The notes under the pieces are model-generated. The model saw only the letters and a list, made by a program, of their open reading frames with translations, searched no databases and was not told the origin of the DNA. A program made the position numbers and the translations under genes. A stretch of 64,000 bases of DNA from Croceimicrobium sp965656185 (GTDB lineage Bacteria; Bacteroidota; Bacteroidia; Flavobacteriales; Schleiferiaceae): assembly GCA_965656185.1 (NCBI GenBank), contig CBFHJH010000002.1, positions 318,705 through 382,704 on the forward strand, read 5' to 3'. Within the stretch, counting starts at the first letter, position 1. Every line of letters starts with the position of its first letter. Of this stretch, positions 43,235-52,090 are shown one piece after another.

Positions 43235-45208
43235 ATGAAATTTAATCGCAAAGGACTCAGCGATGCTGAGCTCAAGGATTTTTATAAAGCAATTCTCAAA
43301 CCACGCCTGATCGAAGAGAAAATGCTCATTGCCCTGCGTCAGGGTCGCATTTCAAAATGGTTTTCGGGCTACGGCCAGGAAGCGATCTCGGTAGGGGCAG
43401 CCCTTGCCATGGAGCAGGAGGAGTTTATGCTCCCCATGCACCGTAACCTGGGTATTTTCACCACGCGAGAAGTTCCGCTCGATCGTCTTTTTTCACAGTT
43501 TCAAGGTAAGGCCAATGGCTTTACCAAAGGGCGCGATAGATCCTTTCACTTCGGCAGCATCGAGCATCATTTGGTAGGGATGATCTCGCATTTGGGCCCC
43601 CAAATGGGCATTGCCGACGGTATTGCCTTGGCGCATAAATTGAAAGAAGAGCAAAAGGTATGCTTGGTAATTACGGGCGATGGTGGCGCTAGTGAAGGTG
43701 ACTTTCATGAAGCCCTCAACGTGGCGGCGGTATGGAAGCTGCCGGTGATCTTTTTGGTAGAAAATAATCAATGGGGTCTTTCTACCCCTAGCAATGAGCA
43801 ATTTGCCTTTAAGAGCTTTGTATACAAAGCGATCGGCTACGGCGTTAAAGGCAAGAGTATCGATGGGAATAACCTGTTGGAGGTTTATCAGACCATTCGG
43901 GAGATTCGCGAGGAAATTCAAAAGGAATCGGTGCCCTTTATTCTTGAGTGCAAGACCTTCAGGATGCGCGGCCACGAAGAAGCTTCGGGCACTAAGTACT
44001 ATCCTGAAGGTTTACAAGAGCAGTGGGCCGAGAAAGATCCGGTAGAGAATTTCCGGGCCTTTTTATTTGATGAAGGTATTCTCTCCCCAGAAGAAAATGA
44101 GTCGCTTAGCCAATCCATCAAAGAAGAGATCAATACCTCTTTTGAAGCGGCTTTTAAGGAGGATGACATCGTATTTGACCGCGAGCAGGAATTGGCCGAC
44201 CGCTTTGCCGAGCATCAATTCGAATGGAAAGAAGCGAGCGGAGAACGTAAAGAGATTCGCTTAGTAGACGCCATTCATCAAGCGCTAGACCAAGCTATGG
44301 AAGTCCACCCTAACCTGGTTTTAATGGGACAGGATATTGCCAAGTACGGCGGGGTCTTTAAGATCACCGAAGGTTTGGCCGATAAATATGGCTATCACCG
44401 CGTGCGCAATACTCCCCTCTGTGAATCGGCTATCGTGGGCAGCGCTTTGGGCCTAAGCATTCAAGGATTTAAAGCGGTGGTAGAAATGCAGTTTGCTGAT
44501 TTCGTGACCGAAGGCTTTAATCAGATCGTTAATAATTTAGCAAAGATCCATTACCGTTGGGGTCAGGCTGCCGACGTTGTAGTGCGGATGCCTACGGGAG
44601 CCGGGGTAGGGGCCGGACCTTTTCACAGTCAGAGTAATGAGGCTTGGTTTACCCATGTTCCCGGTCTTAAGGTCCTATATCCTGCCTTTCCCGCCGATGC
44701 CAAAGGCCTTTTAATTTCGGCTATTGAAGAGCCTAACCCGGTGTTATTCTTTGAGCATAAGGCCCTCTACCGCTCCGTAAATGGCGAAGTAGCCGAAGCT
44801 TATTATAATTTACCCATGGGTGAAGCAGCCTTGCCGCGAAGCGGAGAAAGGGCTAGTATTATTACCTACGGTGCCGGAGTACACTGGGCCCTAGAAGAGG
44901 CGGAGCGCCAGTCCTGGGATGTGGATATTATCGATCTCCGTTCCTTAATGCCATTGGATGAGGCGGCCATTCTGAGCTCAGTAAAGAAGACCGGCAGGGC
45001 TTTGGTACTTACTGAAGATACCGCATTCGGCAGTATTGCTAATGATATTGCGGCCCTCATTACCGAAGAAGCATTTCAACATTTGGATGCCCCAGTGCGT
45101 CGAGTTTGTAGTTTAGATATGCCCGTGCCTTTTGCTAAGAACTTGGAGGCAGGATTCTTAGCCAAGGCTCGCCTGGTAGAAACCATGGAAGTTTTATTGT
45201 CTTATTAA
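43235..45208 (+). CDS. Fused alpha/beta E1 subunit of a 2-oxoacid dehydrogenase (thiamine diphosphate dependent)
   Basis: The 657-residue protein joins an E1-alpha domain (about 1-330) and an E1-beta domain (about 345-657) that are separate genes in many bacteria. The thiamine diphosphate motif GDGGASEGDFHEALN continues to VENNQWG (about 155-185, GDG-N pattern). The beta half has GQDIAKYGGVFKITEGL and NTPLCESAIVGSALGLS. Such E1 enzymes decarboxylate pyruvate or branched-chain 2-oxoacids and hand the acyl group to a lipoyl E2; fused forms in Bacteroidota are usually annotated as branched-chain. No E2 or E3 gene is nearby. The longer frame beginning with TTG at 43214 is rejected in favour of the ATG at 43235. 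It converges with xerD. Confidence 0.9.
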   Translation: MKFNRKGLSDAELKDFYKAILKPRLIEEKMLIALRQGRISKWFSGYGQEAISVGAALAMEQEEFMLPMHRNLGIFTTREVPLDRLFSQFQGKANGFTKGRDRSFHFGSIEHHLVGMISHLGPQMGIADGIALAHKLKEEQKVCLVITGDGGASEGDFHEALNVAAVWKLPVIFLVENNQWGLSTPSNEQFAFKSFVYKAIGYGVKGKSIDGNNLLEVYQTIREIREEIQKESVPFILECKTFRMRGHEEASGTKYYPEGLQEQWAEKDPVENFRAFLFDEGILSPEENESLSQSIKEEINTSFEAAFKEDDIVFDREQELADRFAEHQFEWKEASGERKEIRLVDAIHQALDQAMEVHPNLVLMGQDIAKYGGVFKITEGLADKYGYHRVRNTPLCESAIVGSALGLSIQGFKAVVEMQFADFVTEGFNQIVNNLAKIHYRWGQAADVVVRMPTGAGVGAGPFHSQSNEAWFTHVPGLKVLYPAFPADAKGLLISAIEEPNPVLFFEHKALYRSVNGEVAEAYYNLPMGEAALPRSGERASIITYGAGVHWALEEAERQSWDVDIIDLRSLMPLDEAAILSSVKKTGRALVLTEDTAFGSIANDIAALITEEAFQHLDAPVRRVCSLDMPVPFAKNLEAGFLAKARLVETMEVLLSY

Positions 45209-45247
45209 AATTGTGTAGCAGTACAATTCAGTTTGGCTGAGTCGAAG

Positions 45248-46147
45248 TTATTGGCTGGCCCGCGGATGGTATTTCATAATGGTGTCGCGCAGTTGTTCCT
45301 GACTAAGATGGGTGTAGATCTCGGTAGTAGTAATGCTCTCATGGCCCAACATCTCTTGCACCGCCCGCAGATCGGCCCCGTGTTTTACCAAATGGGTAGC
45401 GAAGCTATGCCGGAAGGTGTGAGGCGAGATATTCTTTCGCACCCCAGCCATGGCAGCCGCTTCTTTTACGATATTGAAAACCATGGCCCTACTCAAGGCC
45501 TTGCCGCGTCGGTTTAGAAAGAGAATGTCCTCTTGGCCTTTTTGGATATCCAGGTGATTGCGGATTTCGTAGCGATATAAATTGATGCGTTTTTGGGCAA
45601 TAGAATTGATTGGCACTAAGCGCTCTTTATTTCCTTTCCCCACTACCCGGATGAGCTCTTCCTTAAAAAAGAGGTCAGAAATGCGTAAGCCTACCAATTC
45701 CGATACTCGTAAGCCTGTGGCATACATGGTTTCTAGAAGAGCGATATTGCGCATTCCTTCAGGTTTGGAAAGGTCTATGCTGTCCAGCATGGCCATAACT
45801 TCACTCTCTTCCAAGTACTCCGGAAGCTTTTGTTGCAATTTGGGACCTTCTAGTAATTCGGCCGGGTTCTCTTCGCGATAATCTTCGAGGATCAGATAAC
45901 GGTAAAAGCTACGTAGGCTAGAAATGCAGCGGGCCTGACTGCGCGCACTGAGCCCTTGTTTGCTTAAGGCCCTTAAACAAAGTTCTAGGTCATTTAGACT
46001 AATTTGTAAAGGCCCCTGTCCCTTATCTTCGAAATGATCGACTACTTTATTTAGGTCGCGCTGATAGGCCTTGATCGAATTTTCGGCCAAGCCTTTTTCC
46101 AAGCGGAGGTAATTTTGAAATTCTTTAAGGGCGCTCTTCCACTGCAT
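45248..46147 (-). CDS. xerD: Site-specific tyrosine recombinase XerD
   Basis: The 299-residue recombinase resolves chromosome dimers at dif together with XerC. It has an N-terminal SAM-like core-binding domain (about 1-85) and a catalytic domain with the Arg of ATGLRVSELVGL (about 150), HTFRHSFATHL (His-x-x-Arg, about 243-253), the LGHES His (about 270) and the Tyr nucleophile in TTTEIYTH (about 280). Length and motif order fit XerD. It is in a housekeeping position, with no nearby attachment site or cargo genes, so it is not a mobile-element integrase. The divergent aroQ gene starts 30 bp away, so both promoters are packed into a very short gap. Confidence 0.93.
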   Translation of the reverse strand: MQWKSALKEFQNYLRLEKGLAENSIKAYQRDLNKVVDHFEDKGQGPLQISLNDLELCLRALSKQGLSARSQARCISSLRSFYRYLILEDYREENPAELLEGPKLQQKLPEYLEESEVMAMLDSIDLSKPEGMRNIALLETMYATGLRVSELVGLRISDLFFKEELIRVVGKGNKERLVPINSIAQKRINLYRYEIRNHLDIQKGQEDILFLNRRGKALSRAMVFNIVKEAAAMAGVRKNISPHTFRHSFATHLVKHGADLRAVQEMLGHESITTTEIYTHLSQEQLRDTIMKYHPRASQ

Positions 46148-46176
46148 TTTAATAATTTGCCACTTAATTAGAGGGC

Positions 46177-46596
46177 ATGAAGATAGGAATCATCAACGGA
46201 CCAAATTTAAACTTACTCGGCCGAAGAGAGCCGGAAATTTACGGCGAAGTGGGTTTTGAGAATTTTTTAGCTCAGCTCAAGAGCTCATTCCCCGAGCACC
46301 AAATACAGTACTTCCAATCTAACGAAGAAGGCGCTTTAGTAAATGCCCTGCAAGAAATGAGCCTAGATTGCGATGCTTTGATCTTGAATCCAGCCGCCTT
46401 TACCCATACCTCGCTAGCCTTGGCCGATGCCGCAAAAGCGGTGGATAAGCCCTTGGTAGAAGTGCATATTTCCAATATCTATCAGCGCGAACGCTTTCGT
46501 CATAAAAGCTACATTTCACCAGCCGCTACCGGCTTGATCAGTGGTTTTGGGCTCGATGGCTATCGCTTGGCGATCGAGGCTGTTTTAGCTCGGTAA
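46177..46596 (+). CDS. aroQ: Type II 3-dehydroquinate dehydratase
   Basis: The cytoplasmic enzyme catalyses the third step of the shikimate pathway, 3-dehydroquinate to 3-dehydroshikimate. The 139 residues carry all type II hallmarks: NGPNLNLLGRREPEIYG at the N terminus with the catalytic Tyr and lid Arg, NPAAFTHTSLALADA (about 75-89) and the EVHISN loop with the catalytic His (about 97-102). It ends in a short GLDGYRLAIEAVL helix, normal for the dodecameric family. It is transcribed away from xerD, with its ATG preceded by a purine-rich TAGAGGGC stretch. Confidence 0.96.
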   Translation: MKIGIINGPNLNLLGRREPEIYGEVGFENFLAQLKSSFPEHQIQYFQSNEEGALVNALQEMSLDCDALILNPAAFTHTSLALADAAKAVDKPLVEVHISNIYQRERFRHKSYISPAATGLISGFGLDGYRLAIEAVLAR

Positions 46597-46705
46597 ATAG
46601 TAACTCTCACCTTTACTTTTCGTCTTAATAATTCCCTGTAGGAATTTGGGGTTCAGCAATGCTTTATACCTTAATTTCGAAGCAAATCAAAAATTGACCA
46701 ATAAA

Positions 46706-47179
46706 ATGGACCAAAACCAAGACCTCAATCCAATCAATCCAGAAGCTTCCGATCAACTCGTATTAGATGATCTAGGTCGAAATTATTTATATCAAGGTGC
46801 CAAATGGGCCCGCTTTTTAGCCATTATCGGTTTTATTGGGATCGGACTGGTCGTTTTGATGGGATTAATGATGGGAACCGTATTCGGTGCCATGAATGAC
46901 ACCTATGGAATGTCTGGTGCTTCTGCCCTAGCAGGTCCCTTTGCCACTATTCTTTATCTCATTATCGGAGCGCTCTACTTCGTACCTACCTTATACCTCT
47001 TCCGTTTTGCTAAATATAGTATGGAGGCAATCGAAAGAAAGGACCAAATGAGTCTAAATGAAGGGCTTAAAAATCAGACATCACTGTTTAAATTCATGGG
47101 AATTCTCACTATTATTTTCCTAGGCCTTTATGCTTTAGTTATCTTAGGAGGGATATTTGTAGCCATGGCCGCGGCCTAA
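46706..47179 (+). CDS. DUF5362 family membrane protein
   Basis: The 157-residue protein has an acidic soluble N terminus (MDQNQDLNPINPEASDQLVL) and four hydrophobic helices at about 33-57, 70-95, 110-130 and 133-155. The segment YLYQGAKWARFLAIIGFIGI and the pattern ALYFVPTLYLFRFAKYSMEAI are typical of DUF5362, a Bacteroidota family of unknown function. A frame beginning at 46646 exists, but the ATG at 46706 gives the family's usual start. A TTTG at 46645 and a TAATTTCG at 46672 (23-bp spacing, one mismatch) could be its promoter. The next gene begins 19 bp after the stop. Confidence 0.82.
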   Translation: MDQNQDLNPINPEASDQLVLDDLGRNYLYQGAKWARFLAIIGFIGIGLVVLMGLMMGTVFGAMNDTYGMSGASALAGPFATILYLIIGALYFVPTLYLFRFAKYSMEAIERKDQMSLNEGLKNQTSLFKFMGILTIIFLGLYALVILGGIFVAMAAA

Positions 47180-47198
47180 GTCAAAGGGAAAAATTAAA

Positions 47199-49850
47199 AT
47201 GGGGAAAAGTACTAAACAGGATCAGGATCTGTCGCAACTCTTACAAAAGGTTCAGCGAGAAAATGAGCTCCTACGTAATGCTTTAGACTCTTTACCCTAC
47301 GGGCTCTCCGTTCAAGGGCCAGGGGAGGAATTACTTTACAGTAATGAATCTTGGCGCAAGTATCAGGAGCTTAGGTCAAAAGCCCTGCAAGAAGGCCGAG
47401 TTCACCACGATTTGGATGAATCTCTCGATGATGTTTTTCAAGGTAAGACCTTAGAGCGAAACGTTGTAATTACTAATGGTGCTAAGCAAGAAGCTCATGC
47501 GGAAACGGTCCTTTTTGAGCAATTCTTTCCTTTGGTAGGTAAAAAGCACCTAGCCCTTGGACTCATTGAGGATATCACCTTAAAATTACGCGCAGAAGCT
47601 AATGTTAACGAAAGTGAGGCCAAGCACCGCAATTTGGTAAATAATGCGCCTACTATTATTTACCGCTGCTCTACCGAGAGGGGGGCATTGTTCTGGTCGC
47701 CTAAGGTGGAAACGATCCTGGGCTTCTCCAGTCGCAGTTTGATGCAATCGCCCCAGCTATGGAATAATTCGATTCAGCCTAAGGATGCCCCAGCAGTACA
47801 GAAGGCCATAGATGAGGCAGTGCCAGGCAAGGTGCAGAAGATCGAATACCGCATTAAAACGAAGGCCGGTAAGTGGATCTGGCTTTCGGATAGTTTCTTG
47901 CTTGAGAGTAAAAGGGGCAAGGAAAAGATCTTTTTGGGCTATGCCTTGGATGTTACCAAGGAAAAGAACTTGGAATTTGAACTCCAGGACGCGGAACGCA
48001 GGATGAATCTAGCCTTGCGTAATTCCAACACCGGGGTGTGGGATTGGAACCTTGAAACCAATCAGGTCTATTATTCCGACGTTTGGAAGTCGATGCTAGG
48101 TTATGCACCGCATGAGCTTGAGAATGATTTTGATAATTGGCGAGATAATGTCCATCCAGAGGATTTTGACCGAGTTTATACCGAGGTCAATCGTTTGATC
48201 AAAGGCAGCTTAGACGATAATTTATTTGAGGTAGAGTTCCGCATGCGCCATAAACAGGGGCATTGGGTGGATATTCTTGCCAAAGGGGATGTCTTGCGCC
48301 ATGAAAATGGTAAGGCCTATCGTTTTACCGGAACGCACCAAGATCTTAGCGAGCGTAAAAAGGCCCAAAAAGAAATCGAAGATGCCCGCTTGCGCTGGCA
48401 ATTCGCGCTAGAAGGAAACGACGACGGGGTTTGGGATTGGGATCTATCTACCGATGAGATCTATTTTTCGCCACAATGGAAAGCCATGCTGGGATTTATG
48501 GAGGATGAAATCAGCGGAAGCATAGAAGAGTGGGAAAAGCGAGTGCACCCGGATGACCTGGAAACGGTCTACGCCGATATTCAGGATCACCTGAAGGGTA
48601 AAACTAAGATCTATAGCAATATTCATCGGGTGCTTTGCAAGGATGGTAGCTATAAATATATTCTCGATCGTGGAAAGGTATTTGGCTACGACAAGGAGGG
48701 TAAACCCCTGCGTATGATCGGTACCCACACCGATTTTACCGATCAAATTCGAATCCAAGAAGAGCTGATCGCCAGTAAAGAAAAGTTTCAAACCATCTAT
48801 GACATCATGCACGTCGGAATAACCATCACCGATGATCATGGTAATATAATAGATTGCAACAGGGAGTCAGAAAAACTTTTTGGGATTACCCGAGAAGAGC
48901 ATTTAGCACGTAATTACAGCGGTAAAGAATGGCGCTTGGTAGATACCAACGGTGAAACTTTAACCCCCGAGAATTACGCCTCGGTACGCGCGCTTAAAGA
49001 AAATAAGGCTATTCTAAACCAAGAAATGGGCCTTTACAAGGGCGATGAGTTAACTTGGTTATCGGTAAGTGCCAAACCCATTCATATCGATGGTTATGGG
49101 GTGATGATCGCTTATGTGGATATCACCGAGCTTAAGGAGAGTGAAGGGCGTTTAAAGGCCGCCAATAAAACCAAGGACCGCTTTTTTTCTATCATTGCGC
49201 ACGACCTGCGAGGTCCCTTCAATACCCTGCTCAATTTATCGGAAATGGGTTTGGAGGATCTGCACGAAGAGCGTTATGAAATGCTACCAGAGATCATGGA
49301 GCTTATGCAGGCCGCCTCAAAGGAAGCCTTCGAATTGCTTAATAATCTTTTGGATTGGTCTCGCGTGCAAGTGGGAACCATTCAATTTCATGCTAAAAAA
49401 GTCGACTTTAAAGATCTCGCCAAACGATTGATAAATCAGCTTAATCCGGCCGCCCAGAAAAAGCAGATCAAATTGCAGAATAATATTAAGGGCTCCTATG
49501 TCTTGGAGCTTGATCCGGATATGATGATGACCATCCTGCGCAATTTGCTAAGCAATGCCATTAAATTTACACCCAGTGGAGGCGAAGTTACCCTAGGTGC
49601 GCGCAAACAAGGCTCTAATTTGAGGATCTACGTTAAAGACACTGGGGTGGGGATGAGCCCAAGCAAATTGGGTTTGCTGTTCTCCGAGCAAAATGTAGAA
49701 AGCACTTCCGGTACTAATAATGAACAGGGTACCGGACTTGGTTTAGCTCTTTGTAAGGAGTTTGTAGACTTACACCAAGGAAAGATCTGGGCCGAAAGTA
49801 CGCTAAATGAAGGCTCTACCTTTTATTTGGAGATTCCGTTTAACGATTAG
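47199..49850 (+). CDS. Multi-PAS sensor histidine kinase
   Basis: The 883-residue protein has no membrane helix and is presumably cytoplasmic. A short coiled N terminus is followed by five PAS domains (about 17-120, 140-260, 265-385, 395-515 and 525-645). PAS 3 and 4 are very similar to one another (GVWDWNLETNQVYYSDVWK versus GVWDWDLSTDEIYFSPQWK), indicating duplication. The kinase core has a HisKA domain with H668 in IIAHDLRGPFNTLLNLSEM and a HATPase domain with the N box NLLSNAIKFTPSGGEV (N786), DTGVGMS and GTGLGLALCKEF. There is no receiver domain and no response regulator gene next to it, so the partner is unknown. PAS 2-4 look like the PAS_3/PAC type. Confidence 0.92.
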   Translation: MGKSTKQDQDLSQLLQKVQRENELLRNALDSLPYGLSVQGPGEELLYSNESWRKYQELRSKALQEGRVHHDLDESLDDVFQGKTLERNVVITNGAKQEAHAETVLFEQFFPLVGKKHLALGLIEDITLKLRAEANVNESEAKHRNLVNNAPTIIYRCSTERGALFWSPKVETILGFSSRSLMQSPQLWNNSIQPKDAPAVQKAIDEAVPGKVQKIEYRIKTKAGKWIWLSDSFLLESKRGKEKIFLGYALDVTKEKNLEFELQDAERRMNLALRNSNTGVWDWNLETNQVYYSDVWKSMLGYAPHELENDFDNWRDNVHPEDFDRVYTEVNRLIKGSLDDNLFEVEFRMRHKQGHWVDILAKGDVLRHENGKAYRFTGTHQDLSERKKAQKEIEDARLRWQFALEGNDDGVWDWDLSTDEIYFSPQWKAMLGFMEDEISGSIEEWEKRVHPDDLETVYADIQDHLKGKTKIYSNIHRVLCKDGSYKYILDRGKVFGYDKEGKPLRMIGTHTDFTDQIRIQEELIASKEKFQTIYDIMHVGITITDDHGNIIDCNRESEKLFGITREEHLARNYSGKEWRLVDTNGETLTPENYASVRALKENKAILNQEMGLYKGDELTWLSVSAKPIHIDGYGVMIAYVDITELKESEGRLKAANKTKDRFFSIIAHDLRGPFNTLLNLSEMGLEDLHEERYEMLPEIMELMQAASKEAFELLNNLLDWSRVQVGTIQFHAKKVDFKDLAKRLINQLNPAAQKKQIKLQNNIKGSYVLELDPDMMMTILRNLLSNAIKFTPSGGEVTLGARKQGSNLRIYVKDTGVGMSPSKLGLLFSEQNVESTSGTNNEQGTGLGLALCKEFVDLHQGKIWAESTLNEGSTFYLEIPFND

Positions 49851-50038
49851 TGTTTCCAATTTTTAGCCATACTGCGCTGAGTCCAGCGCGTGATCGGTTT
49901 TAAGAAAAGGAAAAAGGGAATCGCCAGTAAACTGAGGAGCTTTTTTAAGATCAAGAATTTCAAAAGGCTTTGATTTGGTTCTGAGGACAATATATAGACC
50001 AGAGCGCAAAAAATAAAATTCTTTTTCTGAAATGGCAT
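49847..50038 (-). CDS. Possible small basic protein (63 aa), doubtful
   Basis: A 63-codon frame fills the gap between the histidine kinase stop (overlapping it by 4 bp) and the next gene. The product would be basic with a hydrophobic middle (LLKFLILKKLLSLLAIPFFLFL). The stretch has no better explanation, and many Bacteroidota carry small single-helix proteins of this type. Against it, no clear -7 box lies upstream (the nearest, TATTTTTTG, is one base too long and falls inside the frame), and the divergent gene's promoter overlaps its start. The family is not recognised. Confidence 0.3.
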   Translation of the reverse strand: MPFQKKNFIFCALVYILSSEPNQSLLKFLILKKLLSLLAIPFFLFLKPITRWTQRSMAKNWKH

Positions 50039-50042
50039 TAGC

Positions 50043-50050
50043 TACTTTTG
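50043..50050 (+). promoter_or_regulatory. -7 box for the gene at 50074
   Basis: TACTTTTG followed by CGG matches TAnnTTTG and lies 23 bases before the chosen ATG. It falls inside the longer open frame (from 50032), which supports the later start. No -33 TTG is evident. Confidence 0.5.
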
Positions 50051-50073
50051 CGGCAAACTCTAAGACTTACCGC

Positions 50074-50493
50074 ATGAGATTTGTTCTTCTTTTTATTCTA
50101 GCCAACTTGAGCTCGATCAAAGCCCAGTCCATTAGTACCGATCAAGCTCTGATCCAAAACATTCTCAACGACCAAGATCTGGCTGCTTATGCCATGACCT
50201 GTCGCCAGTCCAGTAATAACACTTATGGAAGACTCTTCTTCAGTAAAGGGGCTTATTCCATCGAATGTGCACAAAAGGGCTTCGGAACTAATTTGGAAAC
50301 CATTAATGCCAAACCGATTTTAAGTAAGTCTCAAGTTGATCCCCTCTTCGCGCGGGCGCGAGACTATTTTGAAGAGCACCCTAATTATATCTATCAGGTA
50401 AACCAAATGCTCCTGGACTCCAAGGTTTATCTTCTGGTCTATTATTATGAATCGAAGCCGGGTAATGCCTCCCGATCGATCTTATTTTATTAA
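50074..50493 (+). CDS. Hypothetical secreted protein
   Basis: With the start at 50074 the product has 139 residues and a clear signal peptide (MRFVLLFILANLSSIKAQ). The mature part is about 120 residues of mixed alpha/beta character with two cysteines (TCRQSS and IECAQ) that could form a disulfide; no family is recognised. An upstream frame start at 50032 would add 14 residues containing the promoter box and spoil the signal peptide, so it is rejected. A strong terminator follows immediately. It could be periplasmic or outer-membrane associated. Confidence 0.7.
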   Translation: MRFVLLFILANLSSIKAQSISTDQALIQNILNDQDLAAYAMTCRQSSNNTYGRLFFSKGAYSIECAQKGFGTNLETINAKPILSKSQVDPLFARARDYFEEHPNYIYQVNQMLLDSKVYLLVYYYESKPGNASRSILFY

Positions 50494-50496
50494 ATA

Positions 50497-50524
50497 AAAA
50501 AAGGCCGCATCTGCGGCCTTTTTG
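50497..50524. terminator. Bidirectional terminator between the secreted protein gene and GAPDH
   Basis: The hairpin AAAAGGCCGC-ATCT-GCGGCCTTTT has an A-run on the left and Ts on the right. It serves the plus-strand gene ending at 50493 and the minus-strand GAPDH gene ending at 50542. Confidence 0.92.
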
Positions 50525-50541
50525 CGATTGTATCTAGTCTA

Positions 50542-51996
50542 CTAATAGTAACGCTTGCGACGTACTTGGGCAATGTATTTGCTAAGGCGGATTACCTGAC
50601 GGCTATAGCCATATTCATTATCGTACCACACGTAAAGTACCATGTTCTTGCCATTCGCATCTACAATGGTTGCAGGGGAGTCGAAGATCGATGGACAAGA
50701 CTCACCAACAATATCACTCGATACAAGCTCGTTGCTCATCGAATAACGAATTTGCTCTACCAAATCACCTTTTAAAGCGGCTTCGCGCATCGCTTCATTG
50801 ACCCCCTCTAAGCTAGTACCTTCTTTCACCTCAAGGTTAAGAATGGCTAAAGAGCCATTGGGAACTGGCACGCGAATAGCATTAGAAGTAAGTTTACCTT
50901 CCATGGACGGTAGGGCCTTGGCTACTGCTTTACCTGCACCGGTTTCGGTAATAACCATATTTAAGGCAGCGGCACGACCACGACGGTACTTCTTGTGCAT
51001 ATTGTCTACCAAATTCTGGTCGTTGGTATAAGCGTGTACGGTTTCAATATGACCGCGTTCTACGCCAAATTGCTTCTCAATTACCGCTAATACCGGAGTA
51101 ATAGCGTTGGTAGTACAGCTGGCGGCGGAAAAGATATTCACTTCATTCGGGTCGTAGTCGGTTTGATTAACGCCATGAACGATGTTTGGCACGCCTTTAC
51201 CAGGAGCAGTAAGGAGCACTTTTGCCGCTCCTTTAGCTTGTAAATGACGACTTAACGCTTCCTCATCGCGGAAAGCACCGGTGTTATCGATAATTAGGGC
51301 ATCATTAATTCCGTAAGCGGTGTAATCGATATCCTCCGGCTTGCTGGCGCTGATGAATTTGATCTCACGGCCATTGATGATCAAGGACATATTTTCGGTA
51401 TCGGCTTCTACGGTGCCAGGAAAATCGCCGTGAACCGAATCGACTCTTAACAAAGAGGCGCGTTTTTCTAAGCTTTCTGCGGTTTCACCTCGACTTACCA
51501 CCGCACGCAAGCGCAGTTGTTCGCCCATTCCTTCTTGCGCCATTAGCTCACGGGCTACCAATCGACCGATGCGTCCAAATCCATAAAGCACGACGTCTTT
51601 AGGGCTGGTGCGTTCCATGTTTTGGGGACCGATGAAATCGGCCAACTTGGCTTCGAGAAATGCCTTCTTAGAATCATAATTACTGCCTTCCGATAGCCAT
51701 TCGCTGGCTAATCGGCCAATGTCCATGCGGGCAGGAGCTAGGTCTAATTGCACTAACTCGTCCAATAAAGCTACCGTATCGGTAATGGTGATATTCTGAC
51801 CTACGATCTTGCGCGCATATTCGTGCAAGTTCAAGACTTCAGACGGACGTTGGTCGGTTAATTGGTTGCGGAACAAAACCATTTCGATGCCTTTGTCTAG
51901 GTAAAGATCATTGACATCTTTAATAAAACGAACCGCCGCTTTTTCAAACTGGATCCTTTGGGCTACAGATTCTTGATAACTGTTTGTTTGCGCCAT
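50542..51996 (-). CDS. Glyceraldehyde-3-phosphate dehydrogenase, long form
   Basis: The 484-residue product is about 150 residues longer than classical GAPDH. The N-terminal 130 residues (SYQESVAQRIQFEKAAVRFI and RPSEVLNLHEYARKIVG) form an extra helical domain found in the long Bacteroidota/GapB-like group. The rest is a normal GAPDH: GFGRIGRLVARELM NAD loop (about 138-151), SAASCTTNAITP with the catalytic Cys (about 295-306), HAYTNDQN and the C-terminal WYDNEYGYSRQVI. Whether it works in glycolysis or gluconeogenesis is not visible here. The start at 51996 (MAQTNSYQES) is chosen over 52056 because a TACCTTTG promoter box lies between them. Confidence 0.93.
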   Translation of the reverse strand: MAQTNSYQESVAQRIQFEKAAVRFIKDVNDLYLDKGIEMVLFRNQLTDQRPSEVLNLHEYARKIVGQNITITDTVALLDELVQLDLAPARMDIGRLASEWLSEGSNYDSKKAFLEAKLADFIGPQNMERTSPKDVVLYGFGRIGRLVARELMAQEGMGEQLRLRAVVSRGETAESLEKRASLLRVDSVHGDFPGTVEADTENMSLIINGREIKFISASKPEDIDYTAYGINDALIIDNTGAFRDEEALSRHLQAKGAAKVLLTAPGKGVPNIVHGVNQTDYDPNEVNIFSAASCTTNAITPVLAVIEKQFGVERGHIETVHAYTNDQNLVDNMHKKYRRGRAAALNMVITETGAGKAVAKALPSMEGKLTSNAIRVPVPNGSLAILNLEVKEGTSLEGVNEAMREAALKGDLVEQIRYSMSNELVSSDIVGESCPSIFDSPATIVDANGKNMVLYVWYDNEYGYSRQVIRLSKYIAQVRRKRYY

Positions 51997-52031
51997 TTTT
52001 AGCTGATTTGAGAGGGTTTTAAAATCAGCGG

Positions 52032-52039
52032 CAAAGGTA
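52032..52039 (-). promoter_or_regulatory. -7 box of the GAPDH promoter
   Basis: The minus strand reads TACCTTTGCCG. A TTTG lies upstream at 52057-52054, but with a short 14-bp spacer. The box sits 36 bases before the ATG at 51996 and rules out the in-frame start at 52056. Confidence 0.6.
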
Positions 52040-52090
52040 AGATAATCCGCGCTCAAAAAAGCTATAAAAGTCTATCAATTAGAGAGCTGC

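Noticed and set aside
45209..45230. Inverted repeat AATTGT...ACAATT between the E1 gene and xerD
   Set aside because: The stem has only six A/T-rich pairs and no T-run, too weak to call a terminator.
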